Assembly: GCF_022760805.1 (NCBI RefSeq)
Contig: NZ_JAIVFL010000001.1
Span: forward strand, 992,001-1,056,000
Direction: 5' to 3'
DNA: 64,000 nt
Origin: Candidatus Mycolicibacterium alkanivorans
GTDB taxonomy: Bacteria; Actinomycetota; Actinomycetes; Mycobacteriales; Mycobacteriaceae
Both the position numbers and the translations under genes were made by a program. The notes under the pieces are model-generated. The model did no database searches. It saw nothing but the letters and a program-made list of their open reading frames with translations, and had not been told where the DNA came from. Every line of letters begins with the position of its first letter. Within the stretch, counting starts at the first letter, position 1. Positions 54,191 through 64,000 of the stretch are shown one piece after another.

Positions 54191-55126
54191 ATGGGCAGGA
54201 TCTATGACAACGTCAGCGAGCTGGTCGGGCGTACCCCGATCGTTCGGCTCAACCGGTTGACCGAGGGACTCGCCGCGCAGGTGGTGGCCAAGCTCGAGTT
54301 CTACAACCCCGCCAACAGTGTCAAGGACCGCATCGGGGTGTCGATCATCGACGCCGCCGAACGTTCCGGTGAGCTGAAGCCCGGGGGAACCATCGTCGAA
54401 GCCACCAGCGGCAACACCGGCATCGCGTTGGCGATGATCGGTGCCGCGCGTGGCTACAAGGTGATTTTGACGATGCCGGACACGATGTCCACCGAGCGCA
54501 GGGTGATGCTGCGTGCCTACGGTGCCGAGATCGTCCTGACCCCGGGTGCTGAGGGGATGGCCGGCGCGGTGGCCAAGTCCAAGCAGATCATCGCCGAGAC
54601 CGAGAACGCGGTGTCGGCAAACCAGTTCGCCAACCCGGCGAATCCGGCGATCCACCAGAGCACCACCGGCGAGGAGGTTTGGGCGGACACCGACGGCAGG
54701 GTCGACATCTTCGTCGCCGGTATCGGCACCGGCGGCACGCTGACCGGGGTCGGGCACAACCTCAAGGCCCGCAAGCCGGGGGTGTCGATCATTGGGGTCG
54801 AGCCGGCGGATTCCCCGATCCTGACGGGCGGCAACCCCGGACCGCACAAGATCCAAGGGATCGGCGCGAACTTCATCCCTGAGGTCCTCGACCGAGGAGT
54901 TTACGACGAGATCATCGATGTCGAGTTCGGCGACGCCATCACGGTCGCGCGGGCGCTGGGCACCGAGGAGGGCATTCTCGGCGGCATCTCCTCCGGTGCG
55001 AACGTGTGGGCGGCGCTGGAAGTGGCCAAGCGCCCGGAAAACGCCGGCAAGCTCATCGTCGTGGTCATCCCGGACTTCGGTGAGCGGTACATCTCGACCG
55101 CACTGTTCGAGCACATCAGGGAGTGA
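54191..55126 (+). CDS. cysK: O-acetylserine sulfhydrylase (cysteine synthase A)
   Basis: The 311-residue PLP enzyme makes cysteine from O-acetylserine and sulfide. The PLP lysine is K45 in NSVKDRIG. The TSGNTG substrate loop (residues 72-77), [12 protein letters not shown] phosphate loop and late GISSGAN are intact. It precedes cysE by seven bases, so the two halves of the cysteine synthase complex are co-expressed. Confidence 0.96.
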   Translation: MGRIYDNVSELVGRTPIVRLNRLTEGLAAQVVAKLEFYNPANSVKDRIGVSIIDAAERSGELKPGGTIVEATSGNTGIALAMIGAARGYKVILTMPDTMSTERRVMLRAYGAEIVLTPGAEGMAGAVAKSKQIIAETENAVSANQFANPANPAIHQSTTGEEVWADTDGRVDIFVAGIGTGGTLTGVGHNLKARKPGVSIIGVEPADSPILTGGNPGPHKIQGIGANFIPEVLDRGVYDEIIDVEFGDAITVARALGTEEGILGGISSGANVWAALEVAKRPENAGKLIVVVIPDFGERYISTALFEHIRE

Positions 55127-55133
55127 TGAGGCC

Positions 55134-55718
55134 ATGACTGTCCTGTCGGCACTGCGCGAGGACCTGCACAACGCGCGCATCCATGACCCGGCCGCGCGTG
55201 GAAATCTCGAGAACGTGCTCGTCTATTCCGGTCTGCACGCGATCTGGTCATTTCGGCTGACCCACCGCATGTGGGGGAAGCCGGCTTTGCGTGGGCCTGC
55301 GCGCGTTCTCACGCAGCTCACCCGTTTCCTCACCGGCATCGAGATCCATCCGGGGGCGACCATCGGGCGCCGGTTCTTCATCGATCACGGCATGGGTGTG
55401 GTGATCGGGGAAACCACCGAGATCGGCGACGACGTGATGGTCTATCACGGTGTGACCCTCGGTGGCCGGTCTCTGCACCAGGGCAAGCGTCATCCCACGA
55501 TCGGCAACCGAGTCACGATCGGTGCCGGGGCCAAAGTCCTCGGGCCACTGCAGGTCGGCGACGACAGCGCCATCGGTGCCAATGCCGTCGTCACTCATCA
55601 TGTTCCGGCAGATTCGGTCGCGACCGGCATCCCCGCGATCGTAGGTCCGCGCACCGCCAAGCAGCGGGAACGGGGGGTCGATCCGACCACCTACGTCGAT
55701 CCCGCCATGTACATCTGA
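55134..55718 (+). CDS. cysE: Serine O-acetyltransferase
   Basis: The 194-residue short-type enzyme acetylates serine, the committed step of cysteine synthesis. A left-handed beta-helix of hexapeptide repeats runs from about residue 68 to 165 ([19 protein letters not shown] through [14 protein letters not shown]). The catalytic DHGMG is present. The C-terminus ends in Ile, which inserts into the CysK active site in the family. It is coupled behind cysK. Confidence 0.95.
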   Translation: MTVLSALREDLHNARIHDPAARGNLENVLVYSGLHAIWSFRLTHRMWGKPALRGPARVLTQLTRFLTGIEIHPGATIGRRFFIDHGMGVVIGETTEIGDDVMVYHGVTLGGRSLHQGKRHPTIGNRVTIGAGAKVLGPLQVGDDSAIGANAVVTHHVPADSVATGIPAIVGPRTAKQRERGVDPTTYVDPAMYI

Positions 55719-55859
55719 GAACCCGGCCGGCATTCCTCCGCCCACCCACACGGCACGAGGGATTCAGGCGTGTCAGGTTGCCACCCCCGCACGGCCTCGA
55801 CCGGCACACGTATCGCCTACAGCTGTTGCGCTGATGGCCGCCGCTCGGGACGAGTACAG

Positions 55860-57613
<1,754 letters not shown>

Positions 57614-57701
57614 TCACCACCAGTGTGTCAGCCCGGTGACGCGCAGCCGAGTACCACAGTCGCCAAGATAGGCCCGACGCTGGGGCTCGGATGAGCTCGG
57701 C

Positions 57702-58078
57702 ATGGGGGAACTCAAAGTCGTTAGACTCTGCGTCGATGGCGCACGCATCCTCTGTGAAGGTGACGGCCCTTCTGCCGAAGACACCCCTGCGCGTCGACGA
57801 CCGACTGCGGGCGGCAGTGCGCGGCGACGAGGCCCGCCTCGGCCAAACCCAATTCGATGTCGAGATCAAAGCGTGTTGTCGCCCAGGACTTCAGGCCCGC
57901 GCCGTGGCGTCCCTCGAACAACTGGCCTCGCCGGCCGACGTTGACGTGTGTGCGTCGAGCGGTTCGCTCACCCGGTGCTGCCGGAATGCTCACGCGCGCC
58001 CGAGCAGGCGACCGCGGCCTTACCCGGTGCTCTGCGACCGGCCCGCGGTACTGACGCTGTTGGAAGGTCGTCACTGGT
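57702..58078 (+). pseudogene. sepH: 5' remnant of sepH (DUF3071)
   Basis: It begins MGELKVVRLCVDGARILCEG, then in another frame TPLRVDDRLRAAVRGDEARLG and later, after further shifts, [13 protein letters not shown] and PAVLTLLEG. These match the N-terminal region of the actinobacterial cell-division protein SepH. At least three frameshifts and loss of the C-terminal half make it a pseudogene. It ends where a reversed leuB fragment begins. Confidence 0.78.
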
Positions 58079-58174
58079 GTTCTCGACACCGGGCAGCACC
58101 GCGTCGAATACTTTGACAGCCGCGGCGAGTGACCACGGGCCGATGCCGTCGCCGGAGATGACGGCGAGCTTCAG
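58079..58174 (-). pseudogene. leuB: 5' remnant of leuB (3-isopropylmalate dehydrogenase)
   Basis: Thirty-two codons remain: [13 protein letters not shown], then [18 protein letters not shown], the start of LeuB with GDGIGP. The first codon, in the TGA of serA, is CTG; an ATGA overlap would be expected in an intact operon. The Glu after GDGIGP is lost (GPWS). Beyond 58079 the sequence is sepH on the other strand. The gene is truncated and inactive. Confidence 0.85.
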
Positions 58175-59757
58175 GACAGATCGACCAGTTTGAGCGTGAC
58201 GGCGTCGACGGCCGCGCCGATGGCGGCCAGCACGTCGGCGGGAACCTCTCGGTCCAGCCTGAGCATCGCGGTCGCACCCGCACCGTCGGCGTCGGCACTG
58301 AGTTGCGCGGCGTGGATGTTGACGCCGGCGGCGCCCAGCAGGGTGCCGATCTTGCCCAGCGCGCCCGGCTTGTCCGCGTAGTTGATGACGAGGTTGACAC
58401 CTTCGGCGCGCAGGTCGAAGTTGCGGCCATTGATCTGAACGATCTTTTGCACCTGCTGCGGCCCGGACAGCGCGCCGGCCACGTTGACGACCGAGCCGTC
58501 CGAGGCGACCGCCCGCACGTCGACCAGGCTGCGGTGATTGGGACTTTCACTGGCCTTGCTGATCTCGACGGCCACGCCGCGTTCGGCGGCCAGGGCCGGG
58601 GCGTTGACGAACGTCACCTGGTCCTCGACAACCGCGGAGAACAATCCCCGCAAGGCCGAAAGCCGCAGTACCGCAACATCTTCTGCTGCCAGCTCGCCGC
58701 GCACCTGCACGGTCAGCGACACCGGCGGCTGGGCACCCAGGGCGCCGACGAGCAGCCCGAGCTTGCGAACCAGGTCCAGCCAGGGCGCTACCTCTTCGCT
58801 GACCACGCCGGCGCCGACGTTGACCGCATTCGGCACGAACTCCCCGGCCAGCGCCAACTTCACCGAGGCGGCGACGTCGGTGCCGGCCCGGTCTTGGGCC
58901 TCGCCCGTCGAGGCCCCAAGGTGCGGCGTGACGACCACCTGGGGCAGGTCGAACAGCGGGCTGTCCGTGCACGGTTCGGTCGCGAACACGTCGATCCCGG
59001 CGGCGCGGACGTGGCCGGTGGCCACCGCTTCGGCCAGCGCCGCCTCATCGACCAGACCGCCGCGGGCGGCGTTGACGACGATTACACCCGGTTTGGTCCG
59101 GGCCAGCGCCTCCGCGCCGATCAGTCCGGCCGTCTCCAGAGTCTTGGGCAGGTGCACGGAAATGAAATCGGCGCGGCCAAGCAGGTCATCGAGGCTGAGC
59201 AGCTCGATGCCGAGCTGGGTGGCACGCGCCGGGGACACGTACGGGTCGTAGGCCACCACGTGGGTGCCGAACGCGGCCAGCCGCTGCGCCACCAGCTGGC
59301 CGATGCGGCCCAGCCCCACGACGCCGACGGTCTTGCCGAAAATCTCGGTGCCCGAGAACGACGAGCGTTTCCACGCATGCTCGCGCAGCGACGCGTCGGC
59401 CGCGGGGATCTGCCGGGCCGCAGACAGCAGCAGAGCCAGGGCGTGCTCAGCGGCGCTGTGGATGTTTGAGGTGGGTGCGTTGACCACCAGCACACCGCGC
59501 GCGGTGGCGGCGTCGACGTCGACATTGTCCAGCCCGACGCCGGCGCGGGCGACGATCTTCAGCTTGGTGCCGGCGGCCAGCACGTCGGCGCCAACCTTGG
59601 TGGCCGATCGCACCAGCAGCGCGTCCGCATCGGGCACCGCGGCAAGCAGCTTTTCGTGGTCGGTGCCGTCCACCCAGCGCACCTCAACCTGGTCACCGAG
59701 AGCGGCAACGGTCGATTCGGCAAGTTTGTCGGCGATCAACACAACAGGCAGGCTCAC
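58171..59757 (-). CDS. serA: D-3-phosphoglycerate dehydrogenase
   Basis: The 528-residue enzyme catalyses the first step of serine synthesis. Its NAD-binding domain has [14 protein letters not shown], and the active-site residues lie in [18 protein letters not shown] and [13 protein letters not shown] long intervening (ASB) domain and a C-terminal ACT domain ([20 protein letters not shown]) make it the long actinobacterial form with serine feedback. The C-terminal stop overlaps the former leuB start. Confidence 0.95.
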   Translation of the reverse strand: MSLPVVLIADKLAESTVAALGDQVEVRWVDGTDHEKLLAAVPDADALLVRSATKVGADVLAAGTKLKIVARAGVGLDNVDVDAATARGVLVVNAPTSNIHSAAEHALALLLSAARQIPAADASLREHAWKRSSFSGTEIFGKTVGVVGLGRIGQLVAQRLAAFGTHVVAYDPYVSPARATQLGIELLSLDDLLGRADFISVHLPKTLETAGLIGAEALARTKPGVIVVNAARGGLVDEAALAEAVATGHVRAAGIDVFATEPCTDSPLFDLPQVVVTPHLGASTGEAQDRAGTDVAASVKLALAGEFVPNAVNVGAGVVSEEVAPWLDLVRKLGLLVGALGAQPPVSLTVQVRGELAAEDVAVLRLSALRGLFSAVVEDQVTFVNAPALAAERGVAVEISKASESPNHRSLVDVRAVASDGSVVNVAGALSGPQQVQKIVQINGRNFDLRAEGVNLVINYADKPGALGKIGTLLGAAGVNIHAAQLSADADGAGATAMLRLDREVPADVLAAIGAAVDAVTLKLVDLS

Positions 59758-59986
59758 ATCGACAGCCTAATCAGCCGCAGTCAGCGGTCGAGAGCATCGT
59801 TGTCGTCGGCGGGCCCGCCGGGTGCACCGCAGCCCTCATAGGCGCGCCCACACACCCAGCCGACTGTGCTATCCAAATTCGCTTGTGAGAAGCGTTCCGC
59901 GGCAGAAAGACTGACCAAATCCAGGTGAGGCAGGTGCTGTCGATGGCGCATCCCGTGCGCAAGCAACCGAATTGGTTGAGGGGACG

Positions 59987-60163
59987 ATGTTCTCAGCCGC
60001 GCGCGGCTGTTATTTAAATCTGGGCGAGTTCAACCCCGGCGAGGAGGTCCTGCGAGCCGAGAGCGGCTGCGCGGATTGCGGTAACCCGTTCCGTCATCGG
60101 GTCTTCGCCGGTACCCCTTGGCCGGCAAGCCATCAAACAGATCACGAGGGGGACGGGCCTTGA
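59987..60163 (+). CDS. Possible small zinc-ribbon-like protein
   Basis: The 58-residue ORF has AGGGGA just before its ATG. It reads LNLGEFNPGEEVLRAESGCA, then DCGNPFRHRVFAGTPWP, with one CxxC and histidines near the end (ASHQTDH). The F-x-PGE...C-x2-CG...G-T-x-P pattern resembles tiny rubredoxin/YjzC-like proteins. The remaining gaps 59758-59986 and 60164-60222 show no gene. Confidence 0.45.
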   Translation: MFSAARGCYLNLGEFNPGEEVLRAESGCADCGNPFRHRVFAGTPWPASHQTDHEGDGP

Positions 60164-60222
60164 GGCAATACCTGAGCACACACTCCGCTCCGGCAGTCAC
60201 CGGACGTATGCCAGCGGGATCG

Positions 60223-60951
60223 TCATGCCGTGACCGCGAGCACCGCCTCGACCAGTCCAGGGCGGCACACGAGTAGATCCGGTAATGACGGGTTCGGCTG
60301 GTTATACAACAGGGGTCCACCGTCGATGCGGGAGGTGTGCAGGCCCGCCGCGCGTGCCACAGCGACAGGTGCGGCCGAATCCCATTCGTATTGGCCGCCG
60401 GCGTGCACATAGATATCGGCGCGTCCCAGCACTATCGACAACACCTTGGCGCCGGCCGAACCGAGCTCGATCAATGTGCCGCCAAGCGCATCACGTACGG
60501 CCAGCGCAATGGACGGTGGTCTGCTTCGCGACACCACCACACGGGGAGCGGTCGACGCCTTGGGCGGGGGCGCGACGTCTGGGGTGGCGAGGGTGATCCG
60601 TTGCGCGGGCAGTGCGACCGCGCCGGCCACCAGCTGCCCCGTCTGCCATAGCGCGACGTGCACTGCCCAGTCATCCCGGCCGAGTTCACCGAACTCGCGG
60701 GTGCCGTCGAGCGGATCAACGATCCACACCCGCCGCGCGCTGAGCCGAGCCGGATCATCGACCCCTTCCTCAGACAGCACCGCATCTGCGGGCCGGCGAT
60801 CGGCTAGTTCCTCGATCAGAAAGTCGTGTGAGTGCTTGTCTCCCGCGGCTTTTCGCACTTCCGTGGGTGCGTCGGAAAAGTTCTCACGCACTCTCAACAA
60901 GAGTTGTCCGGCTTCGGTGGCCAGCCGCGCGGCCAGCGCGTGATCGCTCAT
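60223..60951 (-). CDS. cysQ: 3'-phosphoadenosine 5'-phosphate phosphatase
   Basis: The 242-residue enzyme of the inositol-monophosphatase fold removes the 3'-phosphate of PAP or PAPS, preventing build-up from sulfate activation. The metal-site motifs SEEGVDDP, VDPLDGTREF and EWDSAAPVAV are intact. It lies behind cysNC on the same strand, 77 bases away, as expected for one sulfate-activation unit. Confidence 0.92.
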   Translation of the reverse strand: MSDHALAARLATEAGQLLLRVRENFSDAPTEVRKAAGDKHSHDFLIEELADRRPADAVLSEEGVDDPARLSARRVWIVDPLDGTREFGELGRDDWAVHVALWQTGQLVAGAVALPAQRITLATPDVAPPPKASTAPRVVVSRSRPPSIALAVRDALGGTLIELGSAGAKVLSIVLGRADIYVHAGGQYEWDSAAPVAVARAAGLHTSRIDGGPLLYNQPNPSLPDLLVCRPGLVEAVLAVTA

Positions 60952-61028
60952 CGGTAGCTACCTCCACGCCGTTGATGGTCCGCCCGCTGCGGTTGCCAGA
61001 CACGCGCTGGCCTGGTCGATCGCCGCGG

Positions 61029-62900
61029 TCAGCGGCGGCGATCAAGGGCCGCTAACACCTGGGCAACGAGGTCGTCGACGGCCACGCCGGTGGTGTCGAG
61101 CACCAGGTCAGGATGCTCGGGCGGCTCATAGGGTGCGTCCACCCCGGTAAGGCCCTTCAGCTCACCAGCGCGGGCGCGGGCATACAGGCCCTTCGGGTCG
61201 CGCTTCTCGCACTCTTCGCGCGGGGTCGCCACATACACCTCGAGGAACGGCAGCTTCGCGGCGTCGTTGAGTGCACGGGCGATGTCGCGATCTGACTTCA
61301 GCGGCGACACCAGTGAGGCCAGCGCTACCACCCCGGCGTCGGCGAAAAGCCGGGTGAGATGGCCGACCCGGCGGATGTTCTCGGCCCGGTCGCCGGCGGA
61401 GAAGCCCAGGTCGTCGGATAGCCCATGGCGGATGTTGTCACCGTCGAGCAGGTAGGCCACCTGACCGGATTCGACGAGTGCCCGCTCGACGGCGACGGCG
61501 ATGGTGGACTTACCCGACGCGGGCAGGCCCGTGAACCAGATGGTCGCACCTCGCTGGCCGGTCGCTACCCAGCGATGGTCGCGGTCAAGCGACGACGGAT
61601 GCCAGCGAATGTCGTTGCGGGTCTGCACACCCGGCTTGACCTCGCGCGCCTCGGTGATGGTGCCCGCACCGACGGTGTCGTTGCTGGACTCGTCGATCAC
61701 GATGAACGCGCCGCTGTCGCGGTTGTCGGCATACGCGTCGGCAACGACGACGGAGCTGGTGCGCAGCGTGACCGAGCCGATGTCGTTGAGGACCAGTTCG
61801 ACCGGATTGTCGATTTCGCCGAGCGTCTCGGGGTCGAGCCGGCTGCGCAGCGCCTGCACCGTCGCGCGGACGGTACGGGTGCCCTGCTTGAGCGCCAGCC
61901 TGTCGCCGGCCCGCAGCGGGGCCTCGCTGAACCAGCACACCGTCGCGTCGAGTTCGCGTGCCAGCACCGGCAGGGTCGCATCCTCGGACGCGCTGACGAA
62001 CACGTCACCGCGTCCGACATCGATGTCGTCGGCCAGCTCGATCGACACCGACAGGGGTGCAACGGCGGTCGGCCGGTCGTCGTCGAGGGTGTCGACGACG
62101 GTCACGGTCGAACGGGTGCCCGCCGGCAGGCTCACCACCGGATCGCCGACACTCAGCGTTCCCGCAGAAAGCCGCCCGGTGTATCGGCGGCGCTGTTCGG
62201 CGGTGGGCCTTGAGACCCATTGGACCGGTAGTCGCAGTTTGGAAGCCTCCGGCTGGGGCGCCGAAAGCTCAACGCCTTCCAGGTATTCCAGCAGCGTGGG
62301 CCCGTGATACCACGGAGTGTGCTTTGACCGGTTCACGACGTTGTCGCCGAGTTTCGCCGCGATCGGGATCACGGTGATGTCGATCCCGCCGAGGCGTGTC
62401 GCCAGCTGCCGCAACTGCTCTTCCACCTCGAAGAAGCGGGACCGGTCGAAGTCCACCAGGTCGATCTTGTTGACCGCGGCGACGAAGTGGGTGATGCCCA
62501 GCAGCTTGGCGATGCGCGCGTGCCTGTTGGTTTGCCGCAGCACACCGGCACGGGCATCGACCAGAAGCACCGCGACGTGCGCGTTCGAGGCGCCGGTGAA
62601 CATGTTTCGGGTGTAGTGCTCATGGCCCGGCGTGTCGGCGAGGATGTAGCTGCGCGACTCCGTCGAGAAGAAGCGGTAGGCGACGTCGATGGTGATGCCC
62701 TGCTCACGCTCGGCCCGCAGACCGTCGGACAGCGCGGCGAGGTCGGCGGTACCTTCGGTGTCGGTGACCGCCTCGAGGTGGTCCAGCGGCACGCTGTCGG
62801 TGTCGTAGAGCAGTCGCCCAATCAACGTGCTCTTGCCGTCGTCCACCGAACCGGCGGTGGTGATGCGCAGCAGCTGCCGAGAAATGGTCGCCTGCGGCAT
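61029..62900 (-). CDS. cysNC: Bifunctional sulfate adenylyltransferase subunit 1 / APS kinase
   Basis: The 623-residue fusion has an N-terminal GTPase (CysN): GSVDDGKSTLIGRLLYD, DTPGHEHYTRNM and NKIDLVD, with two beta-barrel domains to about residue 430. A C-terminal APS kinase (CysC) has GLPASGKSTIAVAVE, LLDGDNIRHGL and the flexible-lid region ARARAGELKGLTG. It makes APS and then PAPS with CysD. The start ATG shares one base with the cysD stop. Confidence 0.96.
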   Translation of the reverse strand: MPQATISRQLLRITTAGSVDDGKSTLIGRLLYDTDSVPLDHLEAVTDTEGTADLAALSDGLRAEREQGITIDVAYRFFSTESRSYILADTPGHEHYTRNMFTGASNAHVAVLLVDARAGVLRQTNRHARIAKLLGITHFVAAVNKIDLVDFDRSRFFEVEEQLRQLATRLGGIDITVIPIAAKLGDNVVNRSKHTPWYHGPTLLEYLEGVELSAPQPEASKLRLPVQWVSRPTAEQRRRYTGRLSAGTLSVGDPVVSLPAGTRSTVTVVDTLDDDRPTAVAPLSVSIELADDIDVGRGDVFVSASEDATLPVLARELDATVCWFSEAPLRAGDRLALKQGTRTVRATVQALRSRLDPETLGEIDNPVELVLNDIGSVTLRTSSVVVADAYADNRDSGAFIVIDESSNDTVGAGTITEAREVKPGVQTRNDIRWHPSSLDRDHRWVATGQRGATIWFTGLPASGKSTIAVAVERALVESGQVAYLLDGDNIRHGLSDDLGFSAGDRAENIRRVGHLTRLFADAGVVALASLVSPLKSDRDIARALNDAAKLPFLEVYVATPREECEKRDPKGLYARARAGELKGLTGVDAPYEPPEHPDLVLDTTGVAVDDLVAQVLAALDRRR

Positions 62901-63826
62901 CAGAAGTATCCCTCGCGTTTGCGGTCCTCCATGGCCGCGGCCGACGTGCGGTCGTCGGCGCGAGTCTCACCGCGTTCGGACACGGTGGCAGCGGAGATCT
63001 CGACGATCACCCCTTCGATGTCGGTGGCTTGGGAGCGCACCGCGCCGGTGATGGTCAGATCCCCCACGGTGCGGTATCGCACCCATTCCACGGCAGCGGA
63101 TTCTCTGTCGGTGGGCTTGGCGTGCTCGGACACCGCCAGCAGGATGCCGTCGCGCTCGAACACCTCACGTTGGTGCGCGAAGTAAATCGAGGGCAACTCA
63201 AGGTTCTCCAGTGCGATGTAACGCCACACGTCGAGCTCGGTCCAGTTGCTCAACGGGAACACCCGAACCTGCTCACCCTTCTTGATGCGGCCGTTGTACA
63301 GCGACCACGGCTCGGGGCGCTGGGCGCGGGGATCCCACTGGCCAAACTCGTCACGGAAGCTTAAGATGCGCTCTTTGGCGCGGGCGCGCTCCTCATCGCG
63401 GCGGGCGCCCCCGAACGCCGCGTCGAAGCCACCGTCCTCCAATGCGTCGAGCAGCGTGCGGGTCTGCAGACGATTGCGGGAACCGCCAGGGCCGGGATCG
63501 GCGACGCGCCCTCGGTCAATCGATTCCTGCACCGACGCCAGGATCAACTTGTGACCCTGCCCGGTGACCCGACGGTCGCGAAACTCGATCACTTCGTCGA
63601 AGTTGTGTCCGGTGTCGACGTGCAGGACCGGGAACGGCAGCGCCGACGGACGGAAGGCCTTCTCCGCCAACCGCAGAAGCACGATCGAATCCTTGCCGGC
63701 GCTGAACAGCAACACCGGGCGCTCCAGTTCGGCAATCACTTCCCGGATGATGTGCACGGCCTCAGCCTCGAGCAGCCGCAATTCGTCGACCCTCAGCGAG
63801 TCGACATCCGTTACTGCTGCTGTCAT
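62900..63826 (-). CDS. cysD: Sulfate adenylyltransferase subunit 2
   Basis: The 308-residue PP-loop ATP pyrophosphatase forms APS from sulfate and ATP with CysN. LLFSAGKDSIVLLRL is the PP-loop; DTGHNFDEVIEFRD and GGARRDEERARAKERI are conserved. ATG 63826 follows AGAGAGGG. It leads a cysD-cysNC-cysQ group. The 174 bases upstream to the window end show no cysteine-run leader ORF. Confidence 0.95.
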   Translation of the reverse strand: MTAAVTDVDSLRVDELRLLEAEAVHIIREVIAELERPVLLFSAGKDSIVLLRLAEKAFRPSALPFPVLHVDTGHNFDEVIEFRDRRVTGQGHKLILASVQESIDRGRVADPGPGGSRNRLQTRTLLDALEDGGFDAAFGGARRDEERARAKERILSFRDEFGQWDPRAQRPEPWSLYNGRIKKGEQVRVFPLSNWTELDVWRYIALENLELPSIYFAHQREVFERDGILLAVSEHAKPTDRESAAVEWVRYRTVGDLTITGAVRSQATDIEGVIVEISAATVSERGETRADDRTSAAAMEDRKREGYF

Positions 63827-64000
63827 GTCGCTAGCCCTCTCTTCACCACACCGGCCCTGGTATTGGCGGCGGGAGGTCGGTACCGGGTATCGGCCCATCC
63901 GCCGCTGCCGTCTGCAGATGCCCGACCAGACTAGTTGGCAAACACGCCCCCGGGCCCGGTTCAGAATCGGCGTGAGTCCAAGCACCTCGCACTTTCGCTG

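Noticed and set aside
63827..64000. Riboswitch or polycysteine leader upstream of cysD
   Set aside because: No run of Cys codons or recognisable riboswitch core is visible in the 174 bases available; the region may continue beyond the window.

Overview
The window is a piece of a high-GC mycobacterial chromosome. The evidence is a set of lineage-typical genes (MmpS/MmpL, an LpqH-type 19-kDa lipoprotein, a WS/DGAT acyltransferase, LigC with its primase partner, WhiB, leaderless start codons) and long runs in the gene order I remember from M. tuberculosis H37Rv (tcrX/tcrY to tadA; ligC/Rv3730c; lucA, Rv3722c, dnaX, Rv3720 to Rv3716c, recR). The species cannot be fixed from sequence alone. tgt, gluQRS and a family 2A encapsulin show that it is not M. 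tuberculosis.

Layout. 0.1-0.3 kb: tRNA-Ser and tRNA-Arg. 0.4-4 kb: small membrane proteins, a FadE/SDR remnant and the TcrX/TcrY-like two-component system. 4-8.6 kb: a SulP transporter and an APC permease that is split by an intact IS4-family insertion sequence. 8.7-19 kb: alkylsulfatase, kinase-like protein, remains of a choline/betaine ABC importer, tyrA, tadA, WS/DGAT and lpqH. 19-26 kb: a decayed stretch with an IS1380 remnant, an ECF sigma/anti-sigma pair, AhpD-like protein, tgt, a P450, two deletion-type pseudogenes and gluQRS. 26.9-39 kb: ligC and its primase partner, a MarR-mmpS-mmpL operon and two large secreted low-complexity enzymes. 39-48 kb: tRNA-Ser, SRP RNA and a conserved housekeeping block ending in recR. 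48-64 kb: a sulfur and serine/cysteine region.

The sulfur region is the most coherent biology. It holds a family 2A encapsulin with its cysteine-desulfurase cargo, a WhiB regulator, a TauE-like exporter, a short leaderless ORF ending in three Cys codons upstream of cysA, then cysK and cysE, serC and serA (serine supply), and cysQ, cysNC and cysD (sulfate activation and PAP removal). Together these would import and activate sulfate, make O-acetylserine and cysteine, and store or mobilise sulfur in a protein shell.

The second theme is decay. Several genes survive only as deletion junctions: fadE/SDR, proW, a saccharopine-dehydrogenase-like gene, an amino-acid ABC operon, and sepH joined tail to tail with leuB. 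The leuB remnant suggests a possible leucine requirement if there is no second copy. Ortholog names and M. tuberculosis comparisons come from memory, not from a search.
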